From UM-FILTER-40-17 sp032251335 (GTDB lineage: Bacteria; Bacteroidota; Bacteroidia; Flavobacteriales; Flavobacteriaceae), in contig JAVVDW010000003.1 in assembly GCA_032251335.1 (NCBI GenBank), positions 122,188 to 186,187 on the forward strand: 64,000 nt of DNA, read 5' to 3'. The position numbers and the translations under genes are program-made. Under the pieces are notes generated by a model. That model ran no database searches, was not told where the DNA came from, and saw only the letters and a list, made by a program, of their open reading frames with translations. Shown here one piece after another: positions 16,646-25,800 of the stretch. Every line of letters begins with the position of its first letter. Positions within the stretch are counted from its first letter, which is position 1.

Positions 16646-18703
16646 TCAGTCGTAAACTCTTACATAATCTACCTCTAGGGTTTGGGGAAAAGGGGTTTCT
16701 GTATTGGGGCTTCCTACAAAATGACCTCCTACAGCAAGATTTATCAACATAAAGAATGGCTTGTCAAAAACCCAATTACCCGGCAGATCGGCAGGGGTGA
16801 TTTTGTGGTAAATTTGACCGTCTATGTAAAAATGAATATAATCTGCTCTCCAATCTACTGCAAACACATGAAAATCTTCATCAAATCCGCCTTGTTGGGT
16901 TTCAAAACTTTTTGAAACGCCTTTGTTTCCGGAATACCCCGGTCCGTGCAAAGTGCTGAGTACAATGTTGGGGTTTTGACCTCTGTATTCCATTATGTCG
17001 ATTTCTCCGGTCTTTGGCCAACCTATTTGATCAATATCAGAACCTAGCATCCAAAACGCCGGCCACATGCCTTGTCCTTTGGGCAATTTCATCCGCGCCT
17101 CAAACCAACCGAATTTTTTTTCAAATTTTCCTTTGGTTTTTATCCGTGCAGCGGTAAAATAAGCACCTTCAAAAACCTCTTTTGTCGCTGTAATGATGAG
17201 CCGACCATCGGCCACTTTTACGTTTGCAGGCCTGTTGGTGTAATATTGCAATTCGGCGTTTCCCCAGCCGTTATTTCCCCTTCCTAAGTCGAAGACCCAT
17301 CGGGTTGTGTCTATTTGAATACCTTCAAACTCATCTTGCCAGACCGGTTTTTTTGATGCGGATGGAGCGTGACCATTATGGTCTGTGGTTTCTAATGGTT
17401 TATTGCCGAAACGCAGTTGGTCCTGCTCGTTTGCTAAATTGACAAATGTGGAGACAGACAATCCTTCAAAAAAATTGACAATATCTTTCTGAGTGATTGT
17501 ATCTGAATACGGGTTGATTTGGTGTGTTTCTTTTAGCGCATAATAGGCCGCACGCGGATAAAGATCGTACAGACCTTTCTCATCCTTAGGGCCTTTGGCA
17601 CAAATACCAAACCACTCTTCGTTCATGTTATTGTGCCCTTTTTGAAAATCAAAAGCGTAACCTCCGTTGGCCCATGAGGCGTTAGTGTCATGCTTGTCTA
17701 GGCCATAGGTTTGACCGTATTTCCACCAGCCGTCACTAAACTGAAAAGTAAAGCCGCCCAAGGCATTTTCAGCTTTGCCCAGGCCTGCTGCGTTTAGATA
17801 GATTTCTTTCCAGTTTTCAACTAAGTATTCGGCTTGTGCCAACTGGTTTTCTTCATTCTTCACGGCATCAAAAGCATCCGAACCAAATTCTGTAAACATG
17901 AGGGGTTTTCCGTAAACTTCTTTCACTTTATCAAAAGCATCGCCAAAGGAAAGGCCTCTGTAAATATTGGTTCCGAATATATCTACATCCGGGCAGGTTT
18001 CTGCTATAATTTCTAAAAATAAAAGATCGCCGTTGCAGATAGCCACCGGCACTGAACCATCGATGGATTTTATCAACTTTGAGGCCTCGTTCATCAGCTT
18101 GTACATGGGTCTGGCTCTGCTTTCGCCCACTTCTTTTAAGCGGGCTTCTTCACTGGGAAAATCTTCGGTTTCTGCACCTTGCCAAAACAGGCCGTAGTTG
18201 TTTTCGTTGCCTATAAGGTACATGAGAAGCCCCGGGGTGTTTTTGTAATAGCGCGACATTTCTTCCACCTCCTTGAGCAACAAGGCTTGTGTAGTCTTAT
18301 CGTCATAATGGGTGTCGGCTTTCCAAACGCCGTTAAGGCTGAGGCCGTATCTGCCAAACGAATGGTTTACCATGGTATAGATACCGTAATTTTTGTAAAT
18401 ATGGGTAATCCATTTGGGCGGTATGCCGGTGTACACCCTTATGGCATTTACTCCCATTTCCTTGAGCAATGTCATTTCACTGTCTAAGGCAGCTTTTATG
18501 GTTTCCTCCGGCTGGTTCCAAAAGTTGTACTCGTAGTTGGTGCCAATGGGGTAATAATCCCAATTCATCCCGTTGATGAAAAAGTCTTTCCCGTCCACTT
18601 GAAGCTGAAATCCATCCTCGTTTACCAAGGCCACACTTTGGGCATAAACCAAACTGTTTAAGCAGATGAAGAAAACGAGTAGATGTAAAAAGTATTTGTT
18701 CAT
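16646..18703 (-). CDS. two-domain GH-A / GH16 secreted glucanase
   Basis: A 685-residue secreted protein (signal peptide to about YAQ22) with two hydrolase domains. Residues about 25-400 form a clan GH-A barrel of GH2-like character, with Glu167 in YLIGNENNYG and Glu272 in MFTEFGSDAF as the likely pair; it lacks the usual GH2 beta-sandwich domains. Residues about 455-685 are a GH16 laminarinase domain with Glu567, Asp569 and Glu572 in GEIDIMEYRG. A short linker (NGHAPSASKKP) separates them. It lies between the GH3 and the phosphorylase genes with gaps of 52 and 69 bases. The GH16 part should cut internal beta-1,3-glucan bonds; the specificity of the barrel is unknown. Confidence 0.85.
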   Translation of the reverse strand: MNKYFLHLLVFFICLNSLVYAQSVALVNEDGFQLQVDGKDFFINGMNWDYYPIGTNYEYNFWNQPEETIKAALDSEMTLLKEMGVNAIRVYTGIPPKWITHIYKNYGIYTMVNHSFGRYGLSLNGVWKADTHYDDKTTQALLLKEVEEMSRYYKNTPGLLMYLIGNENNYGLFWQGAETEDFPSEEARLKEVGESRARPMYKLMNEASKLIKSIDGSVPVAICNGDLLFLEIIAETCPDVDIFGTNIYRGLSFGDAFDKVKEVYGKPLMFTEFGSDAFDAVKNEENQLAQAEYLVENWKEIYLNAAGLGKAENALGGFTFQFSDGWWKYGQTYGLDKHDTNASWANGGYAFDFQKGHNNMNEEWFGICAKGPKDEKGLYDLYPRAAYYALKETHQINPYSDTITQKDIVNFFEGLSVSTFVNLANEQDQLRFGNKPLETTDHNGHAPSASKKPVWQDEFEGIQIDTTRWVFDLGRGNNGWGNAELQYYTNRPANVKVADGRLIITATKEVFEGAYFTAARIKTKGKFEKKFGWFEARMKLPKGQGMWPAFWMLGSDIDQIGWPKTGEIDIMEYRGQNPNIVLSTLHGPGYSGNKGVSKSFETQQGGFDEDFHVFAVDWRADYIHFYIDGQIYHKITPADLPGNWVFDKPFFMLINLAVGGHFVGSPNTETPFPQTLEVDYVRVYD

Positions 18704-18755
18704 GGGGGTTAATCTGAGGGTTTTTGTGTAATGATTGCAGTAAAGTCAGACCGAA

Positions 18756-21044
18756 CTATTCTTCATATAAAAATACTGATTCTAAATTGTTTACAGAGTT
18801 TCCGCCCACAAAAACTTTAAATTCTCCGGACTCAACTTTCCAATTTCCTTCGTTGTCAAAGAATCCTATTTTTTCTTCATCTATGGTGAATGTAACTCTT
18901 CTGCTTTCTCTGGGCTGAAGGTTTACTTGTTCAAATCCTTTCAACTCTTTAACAGGTCTGGAAACGGAAGCATATAAGTCTTGTAAATAGAGCTGAACGG
19001 TCTCTTTGCCCGGCAAATCGCCTGTATTGGTGACTTCTATGCTAACTTCGATAGATCCGCCTTTGCTAAAACTTTCTTTATTTACTTGCAGGTTTTTGTA
19101 TTCGAAAGAAGTGTAGCTAAGTCCATAACCAAATGGAAACAAGGGTGAATTTGGTGCATCGATATAGTGTGACCAAAATATTTGTTTGTTATCGGGCAAA
19201 ACGGGACGCCCTGTATTTTTATGGTTATAATAAATAGGAACTTGACCCACATTTATGGGAAAAGTCATGGTGAGTTTGCCGCTGGGGTTGTAATCACCAT
19301 ATAAGACTTCTGCAATGGCATTGCCACTTTCGGTGCCCAATTGCCAAGCTTCTACGATTGCAGGAATATTTGCCGCTGCCCATTCTATGGCGAGAGGCCT
19401 ACCATTCATCAATACCAAAACGATATTTGGGTTTACCTTATAGATTTCTTCCAAAAATTCTTGCTGTAAACCGGGTAAACCAAGCTCTGTTCGACTCCTT
19501 GCTTCACCACTTTGAAATGCATGCTCGCCTAATACTATAACCACAACTTCGGCTTGCTTTGCTATATTTTTTGCCGCTTCAAAACCGCTGCGATCTGTAG
19601 TGTTTATTTGGGCTTCCAGAAGAAAGGAAGGTGTACCGTTAGTGAGTCTGACACCTTGTTCGAACTGTACATCGTTGTCTGGATATTTTTTTAATCCTTC
19701 TTGTACAGACACGGCAGAATTGGGTGCTGCCAAGGCACGCCAACTGCCCAACGGACTGTCTTTATCGCCAGCCAATTGTCCCAAAAGTGCTATTTTTAAG
19801 CCTTTTTTCTTGAGTGGCAAGAGCTGTTTTTCATTTTTCAACAAAACGATGGACTTCTTTGCCATATCTAAAACAGCTTCGTGAAAGGCGGGTTTGCCTA
19901 TTACTTCTTTCTCTCTGGCTTCATCACAATAGAGGTAGGGATTTTCAAACAAACCTAGCTCGTATTTTAAAGTCAATATTCTCTTCACGGCATCGTCAAT
20001 TAGCGTTTCGTCCACCTTACCTTCTTTAACCAGAGTGGCTAAGTGTTCTACATACAAGCTCGATTCCATATCCATGTCCGAACCGGCATTGGCTGCTAAC
20101 TCGGCAGCAGCTTTACCGTCTTTGGCGTAACCATGTGTTATCATTTCTTTGATGGAACCCCAGTCGGAAACCACAAATCCGTCAAAATTCCACTTTCCTT
20201 TTAAAATATCTCTTTGCAGAAAAGCATTACCGGTTGCAGGCACCCCGTTGAGTACGTTAAAAGCGTTCATAAAGGTTTTCACCCCGGCGTCTGTAGCGGC
20301 TTTAAAAGGTGGAAAAACCTGGTTATAGAGTGTAGAAGTACCGATGTCTACCGTATTGTAGTCTCTACCGGCTTCTGCAAAACCATAGCCTGCAAAATGT
20401 TTTGCCGTAGCAGCAATGGTGTTGGGTGCTTTCAGATCTGTACCTTGAAAGCCTTGTACTCTTGCTTTGGCTATCAAACTTCCCAAATAGGGATCTTCTC
20501 CTGCACCTTCCATTACGCGGCCCCAACGGGCATCGCGAGAAATATCGACCATAGGAGCAAATGTCCAATTAATTCCGGCAGCAGCAGCTTCGGCGGCAGC
20601 CACTTCTGCAGATTTTTTTATGGCTTCCAAATCCCAACTGGCAGATTCCGCCAAGGGAATGGGTGCCATGGTTTTATAGCCGTGAATAACGTCATAACCG
20701 ATGATAAGCGGTATGCCCAAGCGGGTTTCTTCTACCGCTATTTTTTGAAGTGCTTTTACGTTTTCAACGCCCGTGACATTGAGCATAGAACCGATAAGTC
20801 CTTTGCGAAGTTGTTCGTATCTATGAGCGGCACTTCCTTCTTCGGGAGCCGGGCCGGTTACTTCCCAAAAGCCGGAATACTGATTCATCTGTCCAACTTT
20901 TTCTTCCAAAGTCATGATAGAAAGTAGGGAATCTACTTGCTTGGCATAAGGACTTTGGTTGGAACCAGAGGAAGCACTGTTGTTTTGACAGGAATGTAAG
21001 GTGTTCATCAAGACAATAATTAAAATAAAGTTTAAACTTTTCAT
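18756..21044 (-). CDS. bglX: GH3 beta-glucosidase, BglX-like lipoprotein
   Basis: A 762-residue lipoprotein (signal ending in TLHSC, Cys19) with the three GH3 parts: an N-terminal barrel (EEKVGQMNQYSG, GYDVIHGYKT), the nucleophile Asp294 in FVVSDWGSIKE, the alpha/beta sandwich (VVIVLGEHAFQSGEARSRTE) and a C-terminal fibronectin-like domain ending in VFVGGNSVNNLES. It should remove single glucose units from beta-linked oligosaccharides in the periplasm. It follows a terminator at 21116-21144, so its transcription may need read-through or a promoter of its own in the 70 bases between. The downstream genes follow closely. Confidence 0.95.
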   Translation of the reverse strand: MKSLNFILIIVLMNTLHSCQNNSASSGSNQSPYAKQVDSLLSIMTLEEKVGQMNQYSGFWEVTGPAPEEGSAAHRYEQLRKGLIGSMLNVTGVENVKALQKIAVEETRLGIPLIIGYDVIHGYKTMAPIPLAESASWDLEAIKKSAEVAAAEAAAAGINWTFAPMVDISRDARWGRVMEGAGEDPYLGSLIAKARVQGFQGTDLKAPNTIAATAKHFAGYGFAEAGRDYNTVDIGTSTLYNQVFPPFKAATDAGVKTFMNAFNVLNGVPATGNAFLQRDILKGKWNFDGFVVSDWGSIKEMITHGYAKDGKAAAELAANAGSDMDMESSLYVEHLATLVKEGKVDETLIDDAVKRILTLKYELGLFENPYLYCDEAREKEVIGKPAFHEAVLDMAKKSIVLLKNEKQLLPLKKKGLKIALLGQLAGDKDSPLGSWRALAAPNSAVSVQEGLKKYPDNDVQFEQGVRLTNGTPSFLLEAQINTTDRSGFEAAKNIAKQAEVVVIVLGEHAFQSGEARSRTELGLPGLQQEFLEEIYKVNPNIVLVLMNGRPLAIEWAAANIPAIVEAWQLGTESGNAIAEVLYGDYNPSGKLTMTFPINVGQVPIYYNHKNTGRPVLPDNKQIFWSHYIDAPNSPLFPFGYGLSYTSFEYKNLQVNKESFSKGGSIEVSIEVTNTGDLPGKETVQLYLQDLYASVSRPVKELKGFEQVNLQPRESRRVTFTIDEEKIGFFDNEGNWKVESGEFKVFVGGNSVNNLESVFLYEE

Positions 21045-21115
21045 GATTTTATATTTTGAATAAAGTTATGATGAACCGTCAAAAAAGGTTTGTCAAATTA
21101 TAAACCGATTTTATC

Positions 21116-21144
21116 AAAAAAAGGTCGGCCAGAGCCGACCTTTT
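21116..21144 (-). terminator. terminator inside the glucan locus
   Basis: Arms AAAAGGTCGGC (21119-21129) and GCCGACCTTTT (21134-21144) form a perfect 11-bp stem with a 4-base loop; the minus strand continues into a T run. It lies 27 bases past the GH16 lipoprotein stop and before the GH3 gene. Confidence 0.85.
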
Positions 21145-21170
21145 CGAAAAAATGAGAAATGAAGAAAAAT

Positions 21171-22811
21171 TTATTGAAAAACACGAATATAATCTATCTC
21201 ATAGGTAGATTGTGTGAAAGCGCCATCGATGGCACCACCAAAATTACCTCCCATAGCAACATTCAGCAGCATAAAGAAGTCTTTGTTAAATGGTACAGTC
21301 AGGTTATTTGGGAAGGTGTGATAATTCACATCATCGACAAAAAATTTGATTTCATTAGGAGTCCATTCCACTTCATAAATATGAAACGAGTCTGAAACAC
21401 CAGGAACAATTGTGGAATTGCTGACGCCATCTCCTCCGGAATTACCTGGGAAATGTAAGGTACTAAAAATAGTATTTTGTTGGTTGCCAACATGCTCCAT
21501 GATGTCTATTTCTCCGGCACCCGGCCAAGGGTTGGTGTCTATGTCTGCACCCAACATCCAAAACGCAGGCCATGTACCACCACCGCTTGGTAGTTTGGCT
21601 CTCATTTCTACACGACCGTACATAAATTCAACCTTGTCTTTTGTTTTGATTCTGGCAGAAGTAAACTGTTTGCCATCGAGGTTTTCTCTAATGGCGTTAA
21701 TTTTCAGTATGCCGTTTTCAACTACAATATTTTCGGGTCTGTCTGTATAGGTCTGCTGTTCGTTGTTCCCCCAACCGCAATTTTGAGGACAACCGTCACC
21801 CAAATCAAAAGACCAATTGGTGGGGTTTACGCCGCCGTCCACATCAAATTCGTCTGCCCAAATAAGGGTATCAAAATTGGAAGCGGGAGGTTCTGTGCCT
21901 CCACCCCCTTCAGGAACGAAAGTAAAGTACCATGCCAATTGTCCGCCACCAAATTCGCTGCGTACATTCTGAACACCCCTGACGCTTAATTTGTTTTCAG
22001 TCAATTCTAATATTTTAAATTCCGTGATACCGGCATCATAGGAAAGCACGCTGTTGTCTATGATAAGCGACCGGTCGGAAGTTGCCTCATCAGTAATGAT
22101 AGAGAAAACCGTTTCCGTACGGATAAAACCGTCTATGTTTCTACATTCGTCAACAAATTGTTGCACGGGCGCATCGGGGAAAAATTTGGTCACTTCTGTC
22201 CAGTTCATAAAAGTTTCGCCTTGTGTTTCAATCTTATAAGTAAGATTTTGGTTGGCATCAAAACTGAATTCCAAAACGTCGTCGTACAAGCAAGGGTTGA
22301 GCGCGTTGGGCGTTGCCGAGAAAAAGCCCGGAAAATCTGTGTTGACATCGCCAACACCGAAGTGTCCGGCCACCGTTTGATCCCAAACCCATCTTTTGCT
22401 TCCGTCTCCGGCCAACTGTTGGAGCACCACCGGATCAATGGTTACTTTGACATCGAGTTCGACCTCTACCACGCCTGAGGTGGATGCGCCACCCGTACCA
22501 AAGGCAAGTACCACAATTTGTGCCGTAAACTGACCTGCGCGGGTAAACCTAAAAGTGGCTTCTTCTCCGGGCAAAACTAGGACAGGCGTGCTTTGCTGAG
22601 TGAAAATTACTTGGAAACTGGTTGCGTCGTTTGCCGTTGGACGCACCGTCACCAAGCCTGACTGATCCGGTGCTACGATGGCTTCAATTTGAAGGTTTGT
22701 CGGTGTTTTGACAGCACCAAAACTTCCTTCGTCGTCCGGTGTGCAATTCTGCAACAAAACGAACGCGAAGATCACGGACAGTAAAATTTTTATTTTTTTC
22801 ATTTTTGACAT
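21171..22811 (-). CDS. GH16 laminarinase lipoprotein with accessory domains
   Basis: A 546-residue lipoprotein (lipobox LLQNC). After the anchor comes a PKD-like domain (about residues 35-125) related to the first domain of the neighbouring surface protein. A middle domain (about 130-310) starts GSKRWVWDQTVAGHFG and contains several tryptophans; I do not recognise it, but it could bind glycan. The C-terminal GH16 domain has WADEFDVDGG, GWGNNEQQTYTDRPEN and the catalytic GEIDIMEHVG with Glu434, Asp436 and Glu439. The start may be the second ATG at 22802 (MKKIKILL), which gives a cleaner signal peptide. It would cut beta-1,3-glucan at the cell surface. It ends 27 bases before a strong terminator. 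Confidence 0.92.
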   Translation of the reverse strand: MSKMKKIKILLSVIFAFVLLQNCTPDDEGSFGAVKTPTNLQIEAIVAPDQSGLVTVRPTANDATSFQVIFTQQSTPVLVLPGEEATFRFTRAGQFTAQIVVLAFGTGGASTSGVVEVELDVKVTIDPVVLQQLAGDGSKRWVWDQTVAGHFGVGDVNTDFPGFFSATPNALNPCLYDDVLEFSFDANQNLTYKIETQGETFMNWTEVTKFFPDAPVQQFVDECRNIDGFIRTETVFSIITDEATSDRSLIIDNSVLSYDAGITEFKILELTENKLSVRGVQNVRSEFGGGQLAWYFTFVPEGGGGTEPPASNFDTLIWADEFDVDGGVNPTNWSFDLGDGCPQNCGWGNNEQQTYTDRPENIVVENGILKINAIRENLDGKQFTSARIKTKDKVEFMYGRVEMRAKLPSGGGTWPAFWMLGADIDTNPWPGAGEIDIMEHVGNQQNTIFSTLHFPGNSGGDGVSNSTIVPGVSDSFHIYEVEWTPNEIKFFVDDVNYHTFPNNLTVPFNKDFFMLLNVAMGGNFGGAIDGAFTQSTYEIDYIRVFQ

Positions 22812-22854
22812 TTTTAAAAATTATCGAGTCATTAAAAGATTATTTTTTGGCCTT

Positions 22855-25800
22855 TTACTGACCACTAAATGTGATGTTGTCTATGTAGATTACATTATCG
22901 GACGTTCTGCCGCTCAAATTAAAGTCGGGGAATATAATAATTTGATCTATCACCCCTGTGATGCCTTTGCCGATAAGGCTAGAAACATCAAAGGTGATTT
23001 CTTCCCATTCGTTTATTTTGGTGTTGGCTACTTTAATTTCGGGTTGGGCTTCGCCGTTGTTTTCGGCAAATTTGAGGCCGATGTCGCTGATGACTGATTT
23101 CCAAACCATGATTCTGACAATTTTATTGGTCTGATCGAAGGTAAAGGAACCTATATCCGACCCGTGTTGCGATTCAAAACCCATCCATGGCATACCCGCC
23201 TGCAAGGCCGTTGCTTTTAAAACCGTTGCGGAAGTGTTGATGCCTGACGGATCCGGATTGGCTACAATTTCAACCGGTGGGTTGCTACCATTTTCAAAAA
23301 CGGTCCAAGTCCAGTCTGCTCCAAATCCGCCTGTTTCAAAATTAATCGGATTTAAAGGTGGTGTTCCAGTTCCTCCTCCACCTCCGGTGCCACCACCGCC
23401 TCCGGTTGTACCACCTGGGGTTGTAGATACGCTGATGTCGTCAAAATGATAGACACTTCCATCGCCGTTTGTTCCAAAATCAAAGAAAATGACAAATCTG
23501 ACGTAGTTGCCTGCCGGTGCAGCACTGAAATTGAATGAAAGTTCTTCCCAAGCGTTGGCAGTGGTATTGGTTACGTCCACTTCGTGCGTCACACTGGCAT
23601 CTTGGTTCTCAATTTTTGCCTTGATGGTGATGCCACTTTTGGGGCTCAGCACCTTCACTTTGATATAAGGCCTAGTAGCCACATCTATAACTTTGTTTTC
23701 GATAAAAGAACCTGCCCATATTTCTGAACCTTGCGCTTTGACGAGCTCTGCCACCAAACTACTGGTATTGATACCTGATGGGTTGGGATTGTTCACCACG
23801 GCTGAGGTGGGTATGTTTCCAAAAGAAGTGAACACCGGTGCCACGCCTTGAAAGTCTTCAATTAAACTTGGTGCGCTACCAGTTCCACCACCTGTACCAC
23901 CACCTCCGGTGCCTCCACCAGACTGCGCGTTAAAAGTGATATTGTCTATATAGATTACGTTATCGGAAGTTCTGCCGTTCAAATTAAAGTCGGGGAAAAT
24001 AATGATTTGATCTATCACCCCTGTGATGCCTTTGCCGATAAGGCTGGAAACATCAAAGGTGATTTCTTCCCATTCGTTTATTTTGGTGTTGGCTACTTTA
24101 ATTTCGGGTTGCGCCTCTCCACTTGCCTCCGCAAATTTGAGGCCTATGTCGCTGATGACCGATTTCCAAACCATGATTTTGACTATAGAATTGGATTGGT
24201 CGAATGTAAACGACCCTAGATCTGTTCCGTGTTGCGACTCAAAGCCCATCCAAGGCATACCAGCCTGCAAGGCCGTTGCTTTCAAAACTGTTCCTGAAGT
24301 ATTGATACCTGATGGATCCGGATTGGCTACGATTTCAACCGGTGGGTTGTTACCATTTTCGAAAACGGTCCAAGTCCAATTGGCTCCAAAACCATTTTGT
24401 TCAAAATCTATGGGATTGAAAGGTGCTGTACCAGTACCGCCTCCGGTATTTCCACCCCCTTGTCCGGGTGTGGTGAGTCTGATGTCATCAAAGAAGAAGG
24501 AATCGCCTGTTCCTGCATTTCCAAAGTCGGGGAATAAAATAACCCGGTCATAAGGAATTGCAGTACTGAAAGAAGTGGCAGAAGTAAGGTCAAAAGTGAG
24601 TTCCTCCCAAGCATTGCCAACGGTGGTAGATGCTTGAATTTCAACAAAAACCGTTGGATTCCCGTTGTTGTCTAAAGGCGAGCCTGAATCTTCTATTTTA
24701 AACAACACAGGTGTGCCGGCTCTGGGCGACCATACTTTTACGCTGGCGGTAGTGCCTGCTGAAAAATCTATGGCACCACTCAAATTGAGACTGGCACCTG
24801 CCCATACTTGTGCACCGGCAGCTTTATTGATTTCCAACACTCTGCTACTTGTATTGATACCAGATGCTGCAGGATTGTTGATGATGGATGCCGGAATGGG
24901 GCCAAAATCGGCTGCGCCAAATCCTATCCATTCAAAAGTGGTCTGTGTGTTTTCAAAACCCAATGGCAGCATAATGTTGCCTCCACCGCCGCCTTGGCCT
25001 GGAGTGATCATACGTACATCATCGAAGAAGAAAGCATCACCGGTTCCTGCATTTCCAAAGTCGGGGAATAAAATAACCCTGTCATAAGAAATGGCCGTGC
25101 TGAAAGAAGTAATTGTGGTAAGATCAAATGTAAGTTCCTGCCAAGCATTGCCAACAGTGGTAGATGCTTGTACTTCAACAAAAACCGTTGGATTTCCGTT
25201 GTTGTCCAAAGGCGAGCTTGAATCTTCTATCTTAAACAATACAGGTGTGCCGGCTCTGGGCGACCAGACTTTTACACTGGCTGTAGTGCCTGCTGAAAAA
25301 TCTATGGCACCACTCAAATTGAGACTGGCTCCGGCCCATACTTGTGCACCGGCGGCTTTGGTGATTTCCAAGACGCGCTCACTGGTATTGATACCGGATT
25401 TGTCGGGGTTGTTAATCACTGCTGCCGGAATGGGACCGAAATCAACTGCACCAAAACCTATCCATTCGAAGGTGGTTTGTGTATCTTCAAAGGTAAGCGG
25501 TAAATTAATTGGCGCGCCCGGACCTCCGTCACCCGCTGTAATATCATCGAAGAAATAAGTACCGGCTTTTGTATCCGGCCCGTCAACAAACAAGGTGATG
25601 GTATTGAAGGATCCTGAAGCATTTATAGGACCGCTCAACGGGAAGCTCAGTTGCGCTTGAGAGAAGTCAAATGTAACTGTGTTCCAACCGGCAGTTGTAA
25701 CATTTTCGATGACCTCTACCGCATCAGCTGTACCATTTTCAAATTTCAATAAAATGGCATTGTTGGGCGTAGAAGTAAAGAAGCGAAGCGTAATCAGTTT

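Noticed and set aside
23380..23420. Short repeated GGT/GGC-rich units that look like a CRISPR or microsatellite array
   Set aside because: They are in frame and encode Gly/Thr linkers between modules of the surface protein; there are no regular spacers.
25091..25558. Long open frame antisense to the surface protein gene
   Set aside because: It mirrors the repetitive modules on the opposite strand, has no ribosome binding site or recognisable domain, and the sense frame is clearly coding.
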